Source: Paguma larvata
Lineage: Eukaryota; Chordata; Mammalia; Carnivora; Viverridae
Length of the DNA stretch: 64,000 nt
Assembly: GCA_030068075.1 (NCBI GenBank)
Contig: CM057829.1
Coordinates: forward strand, 84,745,132 to 84,809,131
Direction: 5' to 3'
A program made the translations under genes and the position numbers. The notes beneath the pieces are model-generated. The model ran no database searches, was not told the origin of the DNA, and saw nothing but the letters and a program-made list of their open reading frames with translations. Of the stretch, positions 45,664 through 55,428 are shown one piece after another (the first letter of the stretch is position 1; each line of letters begins with the position of its first letter).

Positions 45664-45795
45664 GACTGAGTATGATAGCACATGCCTATGTTACTAGCTA
45701 CTTAAGAGGCAGAGACTGTAAAATTGCTGAGCTCAAGGGTTTTGGTCTGCAGTGCGCGCACACTAAATTAAGCAACGTTGGGCTATAGAGCCATA
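45664..45795 (+). pseudogene. 7SL (SRP) RNA pseudogene, 5' part, diverged
   Basis: AGCACATGCCTATGTTACTAGC, TACTTAAGAGGCAGAGACTG, TTGCTGAGCTCAAGGGTTTTGG and TCTGCAGTGCGC follow the 5' Alu domain of 7SL RNA (GGCGCGTGCCTGTAGTCCCAGCTACT..GGAGGCTGAGG..GGATCGCTTGAG...CTGTAGTGCGC) block by block. After a gap of about 20 bases it goes on with CACTAAATTAAGCAAC, like the 7SL CACTAAGTTCGGCATC. The rest of the S domain is absent or unrecognisable. 7SL is the RNA scaffold of the signal recognition particle; this copy is too mutated to work. Carnivorans have no Alu elements, so a retroposed 7SL fragment is the natural reading. No clear A-tail or target-site duplication. Confidence 0.6.
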
Positions 45796-46286
45796 AAGAG
45801 ACTTTTCGTTCAGCTGGGGGAAAAAATGCTCAAAAAGATGCTTCAATTCAAGGCAAACTTAATGCACTATTTTGTAAAAGTCGACTTGTTTAAAACTAAT
45901 ATTTCATTTTCAAATTACATTGAATGTTAAATTGCATTTTATATTGCTTATTTTGAAAATTTATGTGCTAGTAATTTGTAATATATGATATTATATATGA
46001 TGTTATGATATAGGATATATGATATATGATATTGTAATCAATGTTTTTTATAATATATTTACAGTTTCCTGTATTTGATTTGCACTGTATTTTATATTTA
46101 TATATTTGTACATCGTATATTATATAATCATATGTATTTATATTTTATGCTCTATTTATTATATATATACAGGTCTTTGACTTTTATTATAATATTTAGT
46201 CTGGGTTGATTTGTATTTGTGTATTCTGGGTATTTTTAAGCAAATGCTAATTATAATATTGGTATTTTGGTATTGTGGAAATAAAT
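45796..46286. repeat. AT-rich low-complexity region
   Basis: Very AT-rich, with repeated GATATATGAT / ATATATGATG words at about 45978-46035 and further TATA tracts to 46170. It is low-complexity DNA rather than an element that I can name. Confidence 0.6.
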
Positions 46287-46314
46287 ACACACACACGCAC
46301 GCACACACACACAC
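46287..46314. repeat. (CA)n microsatellite
   Basis: About 14 dinucleotide units, interrupted twice by CG (GCACGCAC). Confidence 0.95.
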
Positions 46315-47194
46315 CCTTGTCATTCTGTGCCAGTATTGAAATTCAGCAGCAGGATAAATCTTCCAGAATGGAAACAGAGCAAAACTCACATGCTGGTTAA
46401 AGGCATATGTTTGGGAAAGACCACTGGGGAAAAAATGAATATCTCAATCTGATTTTTTTTTCTGGTGCCTTCAGATGGACTTTGAGTTCATATCTTGACA
46501 AATCCAAGATTGGTCAAGGAACTAATAGTTCCTACAAACCAGAAATATTCACTGTCAGGTTTTATTCACCTTTTGCAACTAAGGTATTATTTATTTACTA
46601 AAAGAATAATGAAAAGATTGCATTTCAATAGCACTTTTACATATTGTCCAAAAATATTTGGAGAAATCTTTAAGGAAAAGAACTGTATGTATGTGATAGT
46701 ATAAATATCAAGTGGTAACATTCAAGTCTGTGAGAATAATCTATTTCATTTATCAGAAACAATAAAGCATGGAGTTTTCTAAAAAAGAAAGCATTGACTT
46801 AGATGTGAAAAAGGTAATACAATAAAACAAGGGAGTCAATAAAGTGACTGAGCTTAGGTTTGCTGACGTTTTTATTTTACTTTAACAATGAACTCCATTA
46901 CCTGAGAGAACATTTATATCACATCAACATTATTTATTACTACTATATAGTTTATATTAGTAATGAACACACTTTACGAGGTATTGTTCAAAACATAAAC
47001 AATAACATTATTCCTCAAAAGTAGACAATTAAAGATGAAAATGTGAGAGTGATTTTTGTCATTTATCACTTCATATTACAGTGTATATTCCGACATTTAA
47101 ATTATGCTGACAAATATAATGGTTTAGGAAATAATTGAATGATTAATTGAGTGGTTAACAATAAATAAAATATCAATAACAGACAGTATTAACA
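46315..47194. other. No recognised feature
   Basis: AT-rich; frames of 64-69 codons (46407-46704) overlap in different registers. No named repeat. Confidence 0.4.
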
Positions 47195-47335
47195 ATGCCT
47201 GACTCATTGAATTCTTAGGACGCGTCAGCACGATGCTATGCACTTTCCATGAATTGTCACAACCATGAGGTACCATTATTATCAGAATATTATAGGTGAA
47301 GAGAATAAGACACAGAGATATTTAAAAAGTTTAAA
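47195..47335 (-). mobile_element. MIR, antisense
   Basis: TTGAATTCTTAGGACGCGTCAGC, TATGCACTTTCCATGAATTGTC, ATGAGGTACCATTATTATCAG and GGTGAAGAGAATAAGACACAGAG follow the antisense MIR (CATTTAATCC...GAGGTAGGTACTATTATTATC...GATGAGGAAACTGAGGCACAGAG). A SINE sits just to the right. Confidence 0.72.
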
Positions 47336-47346
47336 AATTGTTCATT

Positions 47347-47571
47347 GTTTTGAGGTGCCTGGGGTGGCTTAGTCGGTTAAGTGTCCGACTTCATGATCTC
47401 ACAGTTCCTGAGTTCGAGCCCCGCATGGGGCTCTGTGCTGACAGGTTGGAGCCTGATGCCTGCTTCAGATTCTGTATCTCCCTCTTTCTCTCTGCCCCTC
47501 CCCCAGTCATGTTCTGTCTCACTCCCTCTCTCAAAAATAAGTAAAACATTCAGAAAAAATAATAAATAAAT
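47347..47571 (+). mobile_element. CAN-SINE with small internal deletion
   Basis: AGGTGCCTGGGGTGGCTTAGTCGG head, then directly CGACTTCATGATCTC, so the AGCTCAGGT block is missing. B box GAGTTCGAGCCCC and A-rich tail. A 14-bp duplication AAAAATTGTTCATT / AAAAATCGTTCATT lies at 47333-47346 and 47572-47585. Confidence 0.95.
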
Positions 47572-47585
47572 AAAAATCGTTCATT

Positions 47586-48309
47586 CTTTCAATAGATTAC
47601 CATAACTGAGAATGAATAAATGTGAGTCAAAATTAATATGGCCACATTTTCCAAATAATCACGATCCTAAAATGATTAAAATAACTGAGAACGCAAGATA
47701 CCGTTCATGAAGTTCTGAACATGAAACGTATATAAGATGTGATTTTTTCATTTAAAAAAAAAAGGATATATTCATTCACTTCAGTAAGACGGGGTACCCA
47801 TAGTGATCAAGGATTCAAAGCCACCCCAACTCTCCCCTCTACTTTTTATTGCTATTCTTAGTAATATTCTCTTGATAGAGCTTTGTACACAAGGTTGAGA
47901 GTCAAGCATCTGGAGACCATTGCTTAAATCTTTACAACCCCGTAAGTGGAGCTGTGATCTTCAGTGTAAAGGTCATTGAGGGTATGGGTGGATGGGGGAG
48001 GTGAGAGGAGTGTTCTTTACTGTATGGAGTTTTGTTCTGGGGGAATTTCAGTTTCTTCAGAGAATTGACTCCCATTCCTTCCCAGTGCCGCAGCCATGCT
48101 GACAGTGCTCCGATTTGTGAGTACCTAATCTTTGTCTCTACAGACGTGTGACTGATGTCCTGATTTTTAGCCCCTTGCCTCATCCCCTGGGATGGATGCA
48201 TCAGGGAGAATTTCATGGAAGGGAAATTTGATACATTTGATCAAATATTTAAAATATATAAAAAATACAAACATTAACTGGAATAGTACTCATATTTAGC
48301 AAATGTTAT
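47586..48309. other. No recognised feature
   Basis: AT-rich on the left. Around 47930-48220 it is less so, with a 94-codon - strand frame that shows no known motif. Confidence 0.4.
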
Positions 48310-48507
48310 TACTTGGCTACATCTTTAGCTCTTTTAAAAAAACTTTTTTATTTTTAAATAATCATAGAATTATAAGAAAATTTGTTAAAAAATGCATAGA
48401 GCTCTTGTATAGTTTTCTCCTAGCTTCCTCAATTGTTAAAATTTTACATGGTCTTAATATAATAATCCAAACCAGGAAACAATATAGATATAATACCATT
48501 TACCATC
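48310..48507 (-). mobile_element. LINE-1 (L1M type) 3' UTR piece, antisense
   Basis: AATGCATAGAGCTCTTGTATAG, CTAGCTTCCTCAATTGTTAAAATTTTACATGG (blocks) and ATAATCCAAACCAGGAAAC match the antisense L1M 3' UTR (GTACAGAGAGTTCCC...CCCAGCTTCCCCTAATGTTAACATCTTACA). It continues at 48915 after the LTR. Confidence 0.7.
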
Positions 48508-48895
48508 TGTATTGGTCTACTTGGACTGTCATAAAAAATATCACAGGCTGGATGGCTCAAACATAGGCATTTATTTCATTTTTTTATTTTCACTCATTTA
48601 TTTTCTCTTGGGAAGTCCAAGATCAAGGTGCCAACAGGGTTAGTATGTGGGAGGGATCAATCCTTGGGTTTTAGATGGCCATCTTCTCCCTGTGTGCTCC
48701 TATGCCCTTTCCTTGGTTCACGTGTGTATGGGGATAGAGGAAGAGAGGACAGAGAGAGAAAGCTCTCTGGCTTCCCTTGTTATAAAGACCCTAATTCTAT
48801 TGGGTCAGGGCCCCATTCTTATGACCACACTTAACCTTAATTTGTTCCTTATTCCAAACACATGGCTTCAAAATATGAAATTTAGGGGAACATAT
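48508..48895 (-). mobile_element. MaLR-type LTR (MLT1/MST-like), antisense, inside LINE-1
   Basis: On the + strand it starts TGTATTGGTCTACTTGGACTG, the reverse of a MaLR 3' end. GGAAGTCCAAGATCAAGGTGCC, GATGGCCATCTTCTCCCTGTG, AAAGACCCTAATTC and AAATATGAAATTTAGGGG follow. The last bases run into a TA-rich patch (48893-48910). It has no internal retroviral sequence. Frames of 68 and 87 codons here are not genes. Confidence 0.82.
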
Positions 48896-48914
48896 TATAT
48901 ATATATATAATGGT

Positions 48915-49650
48915 ATTCATCTATAGGATTTATTCAGATTTAACCAAATGACCATCCATGTTAGCAAATTGCATTTACTCCTTAGTCTCCTCAGATCTGG
49001 AGTAATTCCTAGGTCATTTCTTTGCCTTTCACAATCTTGACTTTTTGAAGAGTATTAGCATATTATTTTATAGAATATGCCTAAATTTGAGTTTGGTATT
49101 TTCTCATGATTACATTGTTAGGAAATTTGGGGCATGGACACCACAGATTAATATTGTGCCCTTCCCAGAGCAAGATAGCAGAAGGTAGATGGTATTACTA
49201 TGTCTCAGTACTGGTTAAGTTAACTTTGATCCTTTGGTTCAGACATTGTGGGCCAAGTTTCCATCTATCATATTGTGGGGAGATAAGGGAGACTATGCAC
49301 AATGTCTTCTTTTTCATTATACTTTTTACACTGAGACTATGCAAAATGCCATTTCTCATTATACTTTCATCCACTAATTTCAGCATCCATCAATTCTTCT
49401 TGCCTGCAACAGTTATTTCAATGGTGATTGCCCCAAGGTGATTTTCTGTTTCTATCATTCCTTCTAAGTTAGAATTTTACTATAAGAAAGATCTATGCCT
49501 TGTCCGTGTCATCTATTCAATTGTTCATTTATATCAGGATATGTTTATAACAATCATTCTATTTTGCAAGTAAAAATGAATTATTACCATTATTGTCCTT
49601 CAAATTGTCCCAGATTGGGCCATTGGGAATCCCTCCAAGTTGGCTTCCTG
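48915..49650 (-). mobile_element. LINE-1 (L1M type) 3' UTR continued, antisense
   Basis: CCTTAGTCTCCTCAGATCTGG, TTTTTGAAGAGTATTAGCATATTATTTTATAG (blocks), TTTCTCATGATTACATTG, TTGTGCCCTTCCCAGAGC, GAGACTATGCAAAATGCC and TGCCTGCAACAGTTATTTC follow the antisense L1M 3' UTR for over 600 bp in the right order. Confidence 0.8.
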
Positions 49651-49679
49651 TGCCTTACCAATGTATTCCCATAATTTTT

Positions 49680-49906
49680 AAAAATAAACTTTATTTTTAA
49701 GGAACAGTTTTAGATTTTCATAAATAACTAAGAGAGTACAGAGAATTACCAAATATCCTATGACATTTTCTCCATTATTAACATCTTATATTAGTTTGGT
49801 ACATTTGTTGCCATTAATGAACCAATATTAATTTAAGCTTGATTTGTTCCTATTTCCTTATTTTTATCTAATGTTCTTTTTCTGTTTCATGATCCCAGGA
49901 ATCTAG
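49680..49906 (-). mobile_element. Second L1M 3' UTR unit, antisense, first part
   Basis: GGAACAGTTTTAGATTTTCATAAATAAC, GAGAGTACAGAGAATTACC, TTGGTACATTTGTTGCC and GTTCTTTTTCTGTTTCATGATCCCAGG repeat the start of the unit seen at 48310. A separate LINE-1 insertion or a duplication begins here. It continues at 50120. Confidence 0.75.
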
Positions 49907-50119
49907 TATTTTTTTTAATTTATTTATTTTGAGAGAGAGAGAAAGAGAGAGAGAGCAGGGGAGAGGCAGAGAGATAGAGAGGGACAGAGAAATCCCAAGC
50001 AGGCTCCATAGTACCTGCATGGATCCTGACATGGGGCTCAAACCCACAAACTGTGAGATCATGACCAGAGTGGAAATCAAGAGTGCAACATTTAACTGAC
50101 TAAGCCACGCAAGTGTCCC
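49907..50119 (-). mobile_element. CAN-SINE inside LINE-1
   Basis: GA-rich middle, CATGGGGCTCAAACCC, and an end at GACTAAGCCACGCAAGTGTCCC. A 7-bp duplication AATCTAG lies at 49900-49906 and 50120-50126. The mutated head suggests a fairly old copy. Confidence 0.93.
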
Positions 50120-50529
50120 AATCTAGGATGTTACTTTATACTTAATTATCATGGGTTTTTTATACCATCTCAGTTGAAAGAGCAGGAAAATGTATCTATG
50201 AATACTAATTATATGTATATGCACATATCAATATATAACCATGTGTATTTATATTAAGCTAAATATGAGTTCATACTGATGTCTCCAATACTAATCTATT
50301 ACCAAATAGATCTCCTTGTTTATCTATTCCTCCCAGTCCAACAGTGAGAAATTCAGCTCTTAGTATCTGCCATCCATTTATTCAATTGTTCAATCTCAGT
50401 ATACTTATGAAGAAGTCTAAGGATTGTTAACCCTTCTTGCTATGTGAAACAATAAGATTACAGTGCTTGTATTTAGTTTGGTTTCCCATCAGTCTCAACA
50501 GACTGCTCACTTCCAAAATTACTTAGGTT
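50120..50529 (-). mobile_element. L1M 3' UTR unit, antisense, middle part
   Basis: CATACTGATGTCTCCAATAC, TAATCTATTACCAAATAG and CCCAGTCCAACAGTGAGAAATTCAG match the antisense L1M 3' UTR (ACTGATGTCTCCAACTCTAATCC...CTCCAACAGTGAGAAACC). Confidence 0.62.
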
Positions 50530-50711
50530 AGGAGCACCTGGATAGCTCAGTTGGTTGAGTCTCTGACTCTCGCTTTCCTCTAAGGTCATGATCTCATTGC
50601 TGTGAGTTTGAGCCCCACACTGGGTTCCATGCTGACAGAGCAGAGACTTCTTGGGATTCTCTCTTGCCTTCTCTCTCTGCCCCTCCCCCATTCACAGGTT
50701 TTCTCTCTCTC

Positions 50712-50759
<48 letters not shown>

Positions 50760-50798
50760 TGTGTGTCTCTCAAAATAAGTAAATAAATAAAAAACACA
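50530..50798 (+). mobile_element. CAN-SINE with (CT)n(GT)n expansion
   Basis: GGAGCACCTGGATAGCTCAG head, GTGAGTTTGAGCCCC B box, then a long CT run and a GT run (50700-50768) within the SINE, and AAAATAAGTAAATAAATAAA tail. The flanks AAATTACTTAGGTTA and AAAGTTACCTAGGTCA look like a decayed target-site duplication. Confidence 0.95.
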
Positions 50799-50959
50799 AA
50801 GTTACCTAGGTCAGCACCTCTTCCCTTTCCCCCTTCTTTGAGACTATTTAATATATTCGTAATATAGTTAGCCTCTCCTTTCACAATCTTTATACCTTCC
50901 TCCAATCTCCTAAATGATATATATTTTTCAAATGCAGTCTTAATAAATTCTCTATGCTG

Positions 50960-51240
50960 CAAACTTCCTTGAGTTTTGACACCACCGTTATAGTATCATA
51001 CAGAATAGTCTCATTGCTCTAAAAATGCCCTATCTTTCACCTATCCAACCTTCCCTTCTCTCTTCAATCCTCTAGCAATCACTGATCATCATAATATGGT
51101 TTTTATAATTTTGTCCTTTCCAGAATGTCATATAATTGAAATCACACAGCATATAGTCATTCCAACCTGATTTCTTACACTTAAAAATCATCTATGTTTT
51201 GGTCATTATCCTACCTTTCCCCAAAGCTCTTTACTAAATT
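50960..51240 (-). mobile_element. L1M 3' UTR unit, antisense, last part
   Basis: CCGTTATAGTATCATACAGAATAG, CTAAAAATGCCCTATC, GTCCTTTCCAGAATGTCATATAATTG and CATCTATGTTTTGG match the antisense L1M 3' UTR (ATTATAGTATCATACAGAGTAG...TTTCCAGAATGTCATATAGTTGG). Confidence 0.75.
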
Positions 51241-51252
51241 TTCTCCTTTAAA

Positions 51253-51474
51253 TTGTTTTCTAATGTTTTTATTTGTTTTTGAGAGACAGAGATAGATAGA
51301 GCTCAAGTGGGGGAGGGGCAGAGAGAGAGGAAGACACAGAATCTGAAGCAGGCTTCAGACTCTGACCTGTCACATAGAGCCCCAAATGCAGCTTGAACTA
51401 ATGAAACGCCAGATTATGACCTGAGCCGAAGTCTGACACTTAACCAACTCGGCCACCCAGGCGCTCCCAGTCCA
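51253..51474 (-). mobile_element. CAN-SINE
   Basis: GAGAGACAGAGATAGATAGAGC, GGGGGAGGGGCAGAG, and an end at AACTCGGCCACCCAGGCGCTCCC. A 12-bp duplication TTCTCCTTTAAA lies at 51241-51252 and 51475-51486. The B-box area is degraded. Confidence 0.95.
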
Positions 51475-51559
51475 TTCTCCTTTAAAATAATAATATGTAA
51501 TTATTACATAAGTAAGGATTAACAAAAAACTACATCATTTCTTTGCATGGTTTTTTATC

Positions 51560-51770
51560 ATTAATCAAGTAATATCATACTTGTGCTAAAAACAAGTACA
51601 AAATGGAGTCACTTATGCTAAGACCCACATCACCACATTGAGACTTCATACTTAGTTATAGTTTTGGCTCTCCTAGAAATAGAATCTTAAACCAGTCAAT
51701 TGGGAACTACCTTGTCAGCAGTAGTAAGATAATCTGCCTGATAAACTTCTGTCATCTCCTAAAAGAATAG
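51560..51770. repeat. Possible dispersed repeat, family not assigned
   Basis: ACAAAATGGAGTCACTTATGC, AAGACCCACATCACCACATTG, GGCTCTCCTAGAAATAGAATC and CTGCCTGATAAACTTCTGTCATC read like part of an LTR-class repeat. I cannot name it; single-copy DNA is the alternative. Confidence 0.4.
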
Positions 51771-53046
51771 TTTACATTTCCACAGCTTGCTTTTCTCAAT
51801 TGACATTATAATTTTGTGATGTACCATTTGATATGTGAGGATTTATTTAATAAATTCCATTCTATAACATTGTATATCTTAAAGTTTATATATTTAACTT
51901 TTGATGAAAGTTATTTCCAACTTTTTTTGCAATTACATGTATAGGTCTCCTTAGAACATCTTTCAAATTTATTTTGCACATATATTAGGATTTTTCTAGA
52001 TTACAGATAGATGATAGATAGATAATAGATGATAGAAAAAGATATTTCTATGTCTATATACTTACATAAGTACACTAGAAAATATATTTATGAGAATATA
52101 TATGTATATGTGTGCATATTTTTTCTTGTGACATTTTTGTTATGTTATAGAATCAAAATTATGATGGCTTTTTAAAAAGTTGAGATGTGCTCCCTTTTTC
52201 TTTATTGTCTACAATCATTTGTAAAACATTGATGTTATTTCTTAGTGTATTTGGAAAAAAATTAAATGGTAAAGCTTTTTGGGCTAGGGTTTTTGTGAAA
52301 AGTACTGAATTTCTTCAATAGATATTTGTTTCTTCCACAGCTATGTCCTACTAGTTTGGAAACGTCATGTTTTCAATATCATACAGATTAAAATATACTC
52401 TACTACTAATTTTGATTTCATCATTTAGATGTAGATTACTTAGGAGTGTTTTATTTAATACCAAGTTAGTTAGATATTTTCTAGTTATTTTTGTCATTTA
52501 AATCTAGTTTATTTCAAATAAATAAATCTAGTTCATTTCTACTGTGGTTAGAAAGCATTCTCTGAATAATTTCAATTATTTGATATTTATTGAAGGCTGT
52601 CTTTATTGCCTAGCATATAATATAGACTAATAGTCCATGTGTACTTGAAATGAATTTGTAATTGGTAGCAGTTCAATGCATTGTTCTATAAATATCCATT
52701 AGTTCAGGTTTGTTTATTGTGGTTTTTAGATCTTTTATATATTACTGATTTTTTTGTCTGCCTCTTCTATTGGCTAATGAGAGAGGTAAGTTAATGTTTA
52801 CAAATATCATTACAAATGTGTCTATTTCATTTAGTTTTGTCAATTTTTGGTTTGTTTATATTGAAGATGTTATTGGATTTCTGTTATGACCACAAAAAGT
52901 TCTTCTTTATATACAGTAATTCATCTTGTTTTAAATTCTAGTGTGATATTAATATAATTACATCAACCCTATTCAGTTGATGAATGCATATACATTTTCC
53001 TCTATCTTATTATTATTATTTTTTAAATAGTCAAGCTTTGGTATTC
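51771..53046 (-). mobile_element. LINE-1, old, antisense: ORF2 5' (endonuclease) region
   Basis: Clear from about 52430: TTAGGAGTGTTTTATTTAATACC, CTGTGGTTAGAAAGCATTCTC, GTCCATGTGTACTTGAAATG, GTTCTATAAATATCCATTAG, and AGTGTGATATTAATATAATTACATC. These are the antisense of ORF2 from the reverse-transcriptase border into the endonuclease. The part before 52430 is weaker (TGATGTTATTTCTTAGTG, TTCTTCAATAGATATTTG). A degenerate GATA patch lies at 52003-52040. It continues after the short SINE. Confidence 0.7.
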
Positions 53047-53165
53047 TTTGGGTGTCTGGCTGGCTCAGTCAGTAAAGCATGTGACTCTTGATCTTGGGGT
53101 CATGAATTTGAGACCCATACTGGGCATAGAGTTCACTAAAAAGAAAAAGAAAGAAAGAAAAAAAT
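53047..53165 (+). mobile_element. Short CAN-SINE inside LINE-1
   Basis: TTGGGTGTCTGGCTGGCTCAGTCAG, GATCTTGGGGTCATGAATTTGAGACCC, then ATAGAGTTCACTAAAAAGAAAA with an AAAG-rich tail. It has the same compact layout as the copy at 11299: no CT-rich middle. Confidence 0.85.
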
Positions 53166-53370
53166 TTCCCCTATTCTTATATAAAACAAGTGCCTCTAGT
53201 AAGCAGTACATAGTTGATTTTTTGATAGCATAGCTTGACAATAATAGTATTTTCCTTGCAGTATTAATCCTTTTAGCATATATCATTACTCGTATCATTT
53301 GTTTTATTACATCATGTTACCTTTTTATTTCTGTTTGATCAATCTGTTTAATGCTCGTCTTTTTCACTTC
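53166..53370 (-). mobile_element. LINE-1 ORF2 continued, antisense
   Basis: AAGTGCCTCTAGTAAGCAGTACATAGTTG, then TTTGTTTTATTACATCATG and CTGTTTGATCAATCTG continue the antisense ORF2 5' end and the region before it. Confidence 0.55.
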
Positions 53371-53377
53371 TTGCATT

Positions 53378-53379
<2 letters not shown>

Positions 53380-53421
<42 letters not shown>
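53380..53421. repeat. (CA)n(TA)n microsatellite
   Basis: About 16 CA units followed by five TA units, in AT-rich DNA next to the LINE-1 remnant. Confidence 0.95.
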
Positions 53422-53422
<1 letters not shown>

Positions 53423-54180
53423 TTCTATTGTTAGTCATACATATATTCTCTTGCAGTCATATTTAGTGTCTACCCCCAAATATTACAGCCTGAACCTTCG
53501 ACTTCTTATAGTCTAATTTGAAATATGACTTTTAAACTTCTGAAATAGTGTTAGAAATTTAGAATATTTTCCCTAAATTGTTTGCTTAAGGCTTTAAGTT
53601 TAACTATGAAGTCTATAGGGAACCTGAGGCATGGCCATCTACTTGTGGTTGCAGATGCAGTCTTTATAAGGGCAGTTTTATTATCCATTTTGTGAAGTCA
53701 TTCTGTCCACATAATCTGCTGAGCTTTTGTAGATCTGCATGAAACCTACTAGGATACAGGATACATGATACCCTCAGCATATTGTGAAATTGGGTCCCTA
53801 AGATGGGTAAATTACTTGTTAACCTCAAGGTCACTTGTACAGAAAGCTGAATATATATTTCTGAAACTATTCTCTTTTCCAAATTAGCTATGGTTATGTT
53901 TTTTCAATGTATCTAATTAGGGTTCTGTGATAAAATCAAGAAACAATATAAAAACATTCTAGTAATCAATTGCCAAAAATAGAGGGGTCAAAAATTAAAT
54001 ACAAACTTACCTCCACTGATTATAAACTTTCATTAGAAGAATTAAACTCCAAGTAGTAAAATTCCTTGCAATACACGTTGCACATTTAAGTCTAATGTCA
54101 TTAAAATCCAAAATCAAATTTGTTTGCCTTTTGAGTATAAAAAAATCAATAAATCCTTTCAGTTGATTGTTGCTTATTCT
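53422..54180. other. No recognised feature
   Basis: AT-rich; a 72-codon - strand frame (53664-53882) has no known motif. Confidence 0.4.
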
Positions 54181-55120
54181 GCCTAGTCTTAGCTAGAGGA
54201 GCTCTTGAATGGAGCTGAGTTTCCTTGAGAAGCTGCAGCCTGGCCATGTTTCATGGGAATGAGATTCTTTCTGGTCTTGAGGAAGGGAATTCGTTTAATG
54301 CCAGGTTTCCGATATGCCTCACTTTTGGAGAATCCAGAGGATTTACAGAACATACAAGATTATCTTAACACTGAAACCACTAGCACCAAATTTAGAAAGC
54401 AATCAATATGTTTTCCTTAAAGCAATTACTCCAGCAAAATTATGTTCCTGGAAAGTAGAACTTAACATTACCCAAGGTGATAGCAGTAACTCAATGGTGT
54501 CTGAAGGAAGGAGACTTGGCCTGAGTTCAGCTTCAGTAGGTATCCGGAGACTATGAAACTTCTAGAGTCCATTCACTAAGATATTAAATTCAACTGGGAG
54601 AAATAGAACAAGTGGCTTATATACCCTTTCTGCAAGGAAAATCAACCTATGTTTCATGTCTCGGGTAATCAAGGTAGTACTTCCTGCAATGTTTTAAAAA
54701 TTTGCATTCTTGGCATCTCCCATTACCAGGCTTCACTAGAGGTGTCTTTCTTTCCTATTCATCATATTCCAACTTCTGCTGCCTTGAGTGTGGCACTCAG
54801 CAGGGAACAAAGGTGTTTTCATTCCTCTATTGACAATTGCTGTACTCACCCTATGAGGGATGGTTTCCCCATGTTTCAACAGGAGAGTCACTTTCAGCAT
54901 ATTCCTGCAATAAAACAGCTTTTGATGCTTCTGAGGCCAGTGTCCCAAGAGCATAGGAGGTCTGATATTACTGCTGTGTACTCTTGAAGACACTGCCCTT
55001 CCTCCACTTTCAGATACCCCAGACTTTGCATTTCTGCCATATCTTTTACTTGGATATAATGCTAATGAAAGTGTTAGCCCAGTGTTGTTACATTTTCGTC
55101 TGTTCCCCAAGTGTTCCTTT
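54181..55120. other. Unassigned higher-complexity segment
   Basis: Less AT-rich than its flanks and free of repeats that I recognise. Frames of 80 (54314-54556 +), 112 (54649-54987 +) and 124 codons (54736-55110 -) overlap on both strands. None has a start context, motif or codon pattern that I can defend. It could be an unrecognised retroviral-type repeat or single-copy DNA. Confidence 0.35.
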
Positions 55121-55209
55121 ATCTAATACTAGTAAGGCAAGTACTGTTTGCTGGATATGAGCTGTTTCTATTTTTCCCCTTTGTTGTCTCACTTAGCTAT
55201 TTAGTTTTT

Positions 55210-55243
55210 TTTTGTTTGTTCATTTATTTACTTTTGAGAGGGG

Positions 55244-55287
<44 letters not shown>

Positions 55288-55418
55288 GAGACAGAGGATC
55301 CAAAGTATGTTCTGCGACTGACAGCAGAGAGCCTGATGTGGGGCTCAACTCACAAACAGTAGTATCACGACCTGGGCTGAAGTCAGATGCTTAACTGACT
55401 GAGCCACCCAGGTGCCCC
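55210..55418 (-). mobile_element. CAN-SINE with (GA)n
   Basis: GAGAGGGGGGGAGAG followed by about 15 GA units (55245-55275), GATGTGGGGCTCAACTC, and an end at GACTGAGCCACCCAGGTGCCCC. A 10-bp duplication TTTAGTTTTT lies at 55200-55209 and 55419-55428. Confidence 0.96.
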
Positions 55419-55428
55419 TTTAGTTTTT

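Noticed and set aside
49907..50768. Direct repeats and CT/GT runs as a possible CRISPR-like array
   Set aside because: This is eukaryotic DNA, and the repeats are SINE parts and microsatellites.
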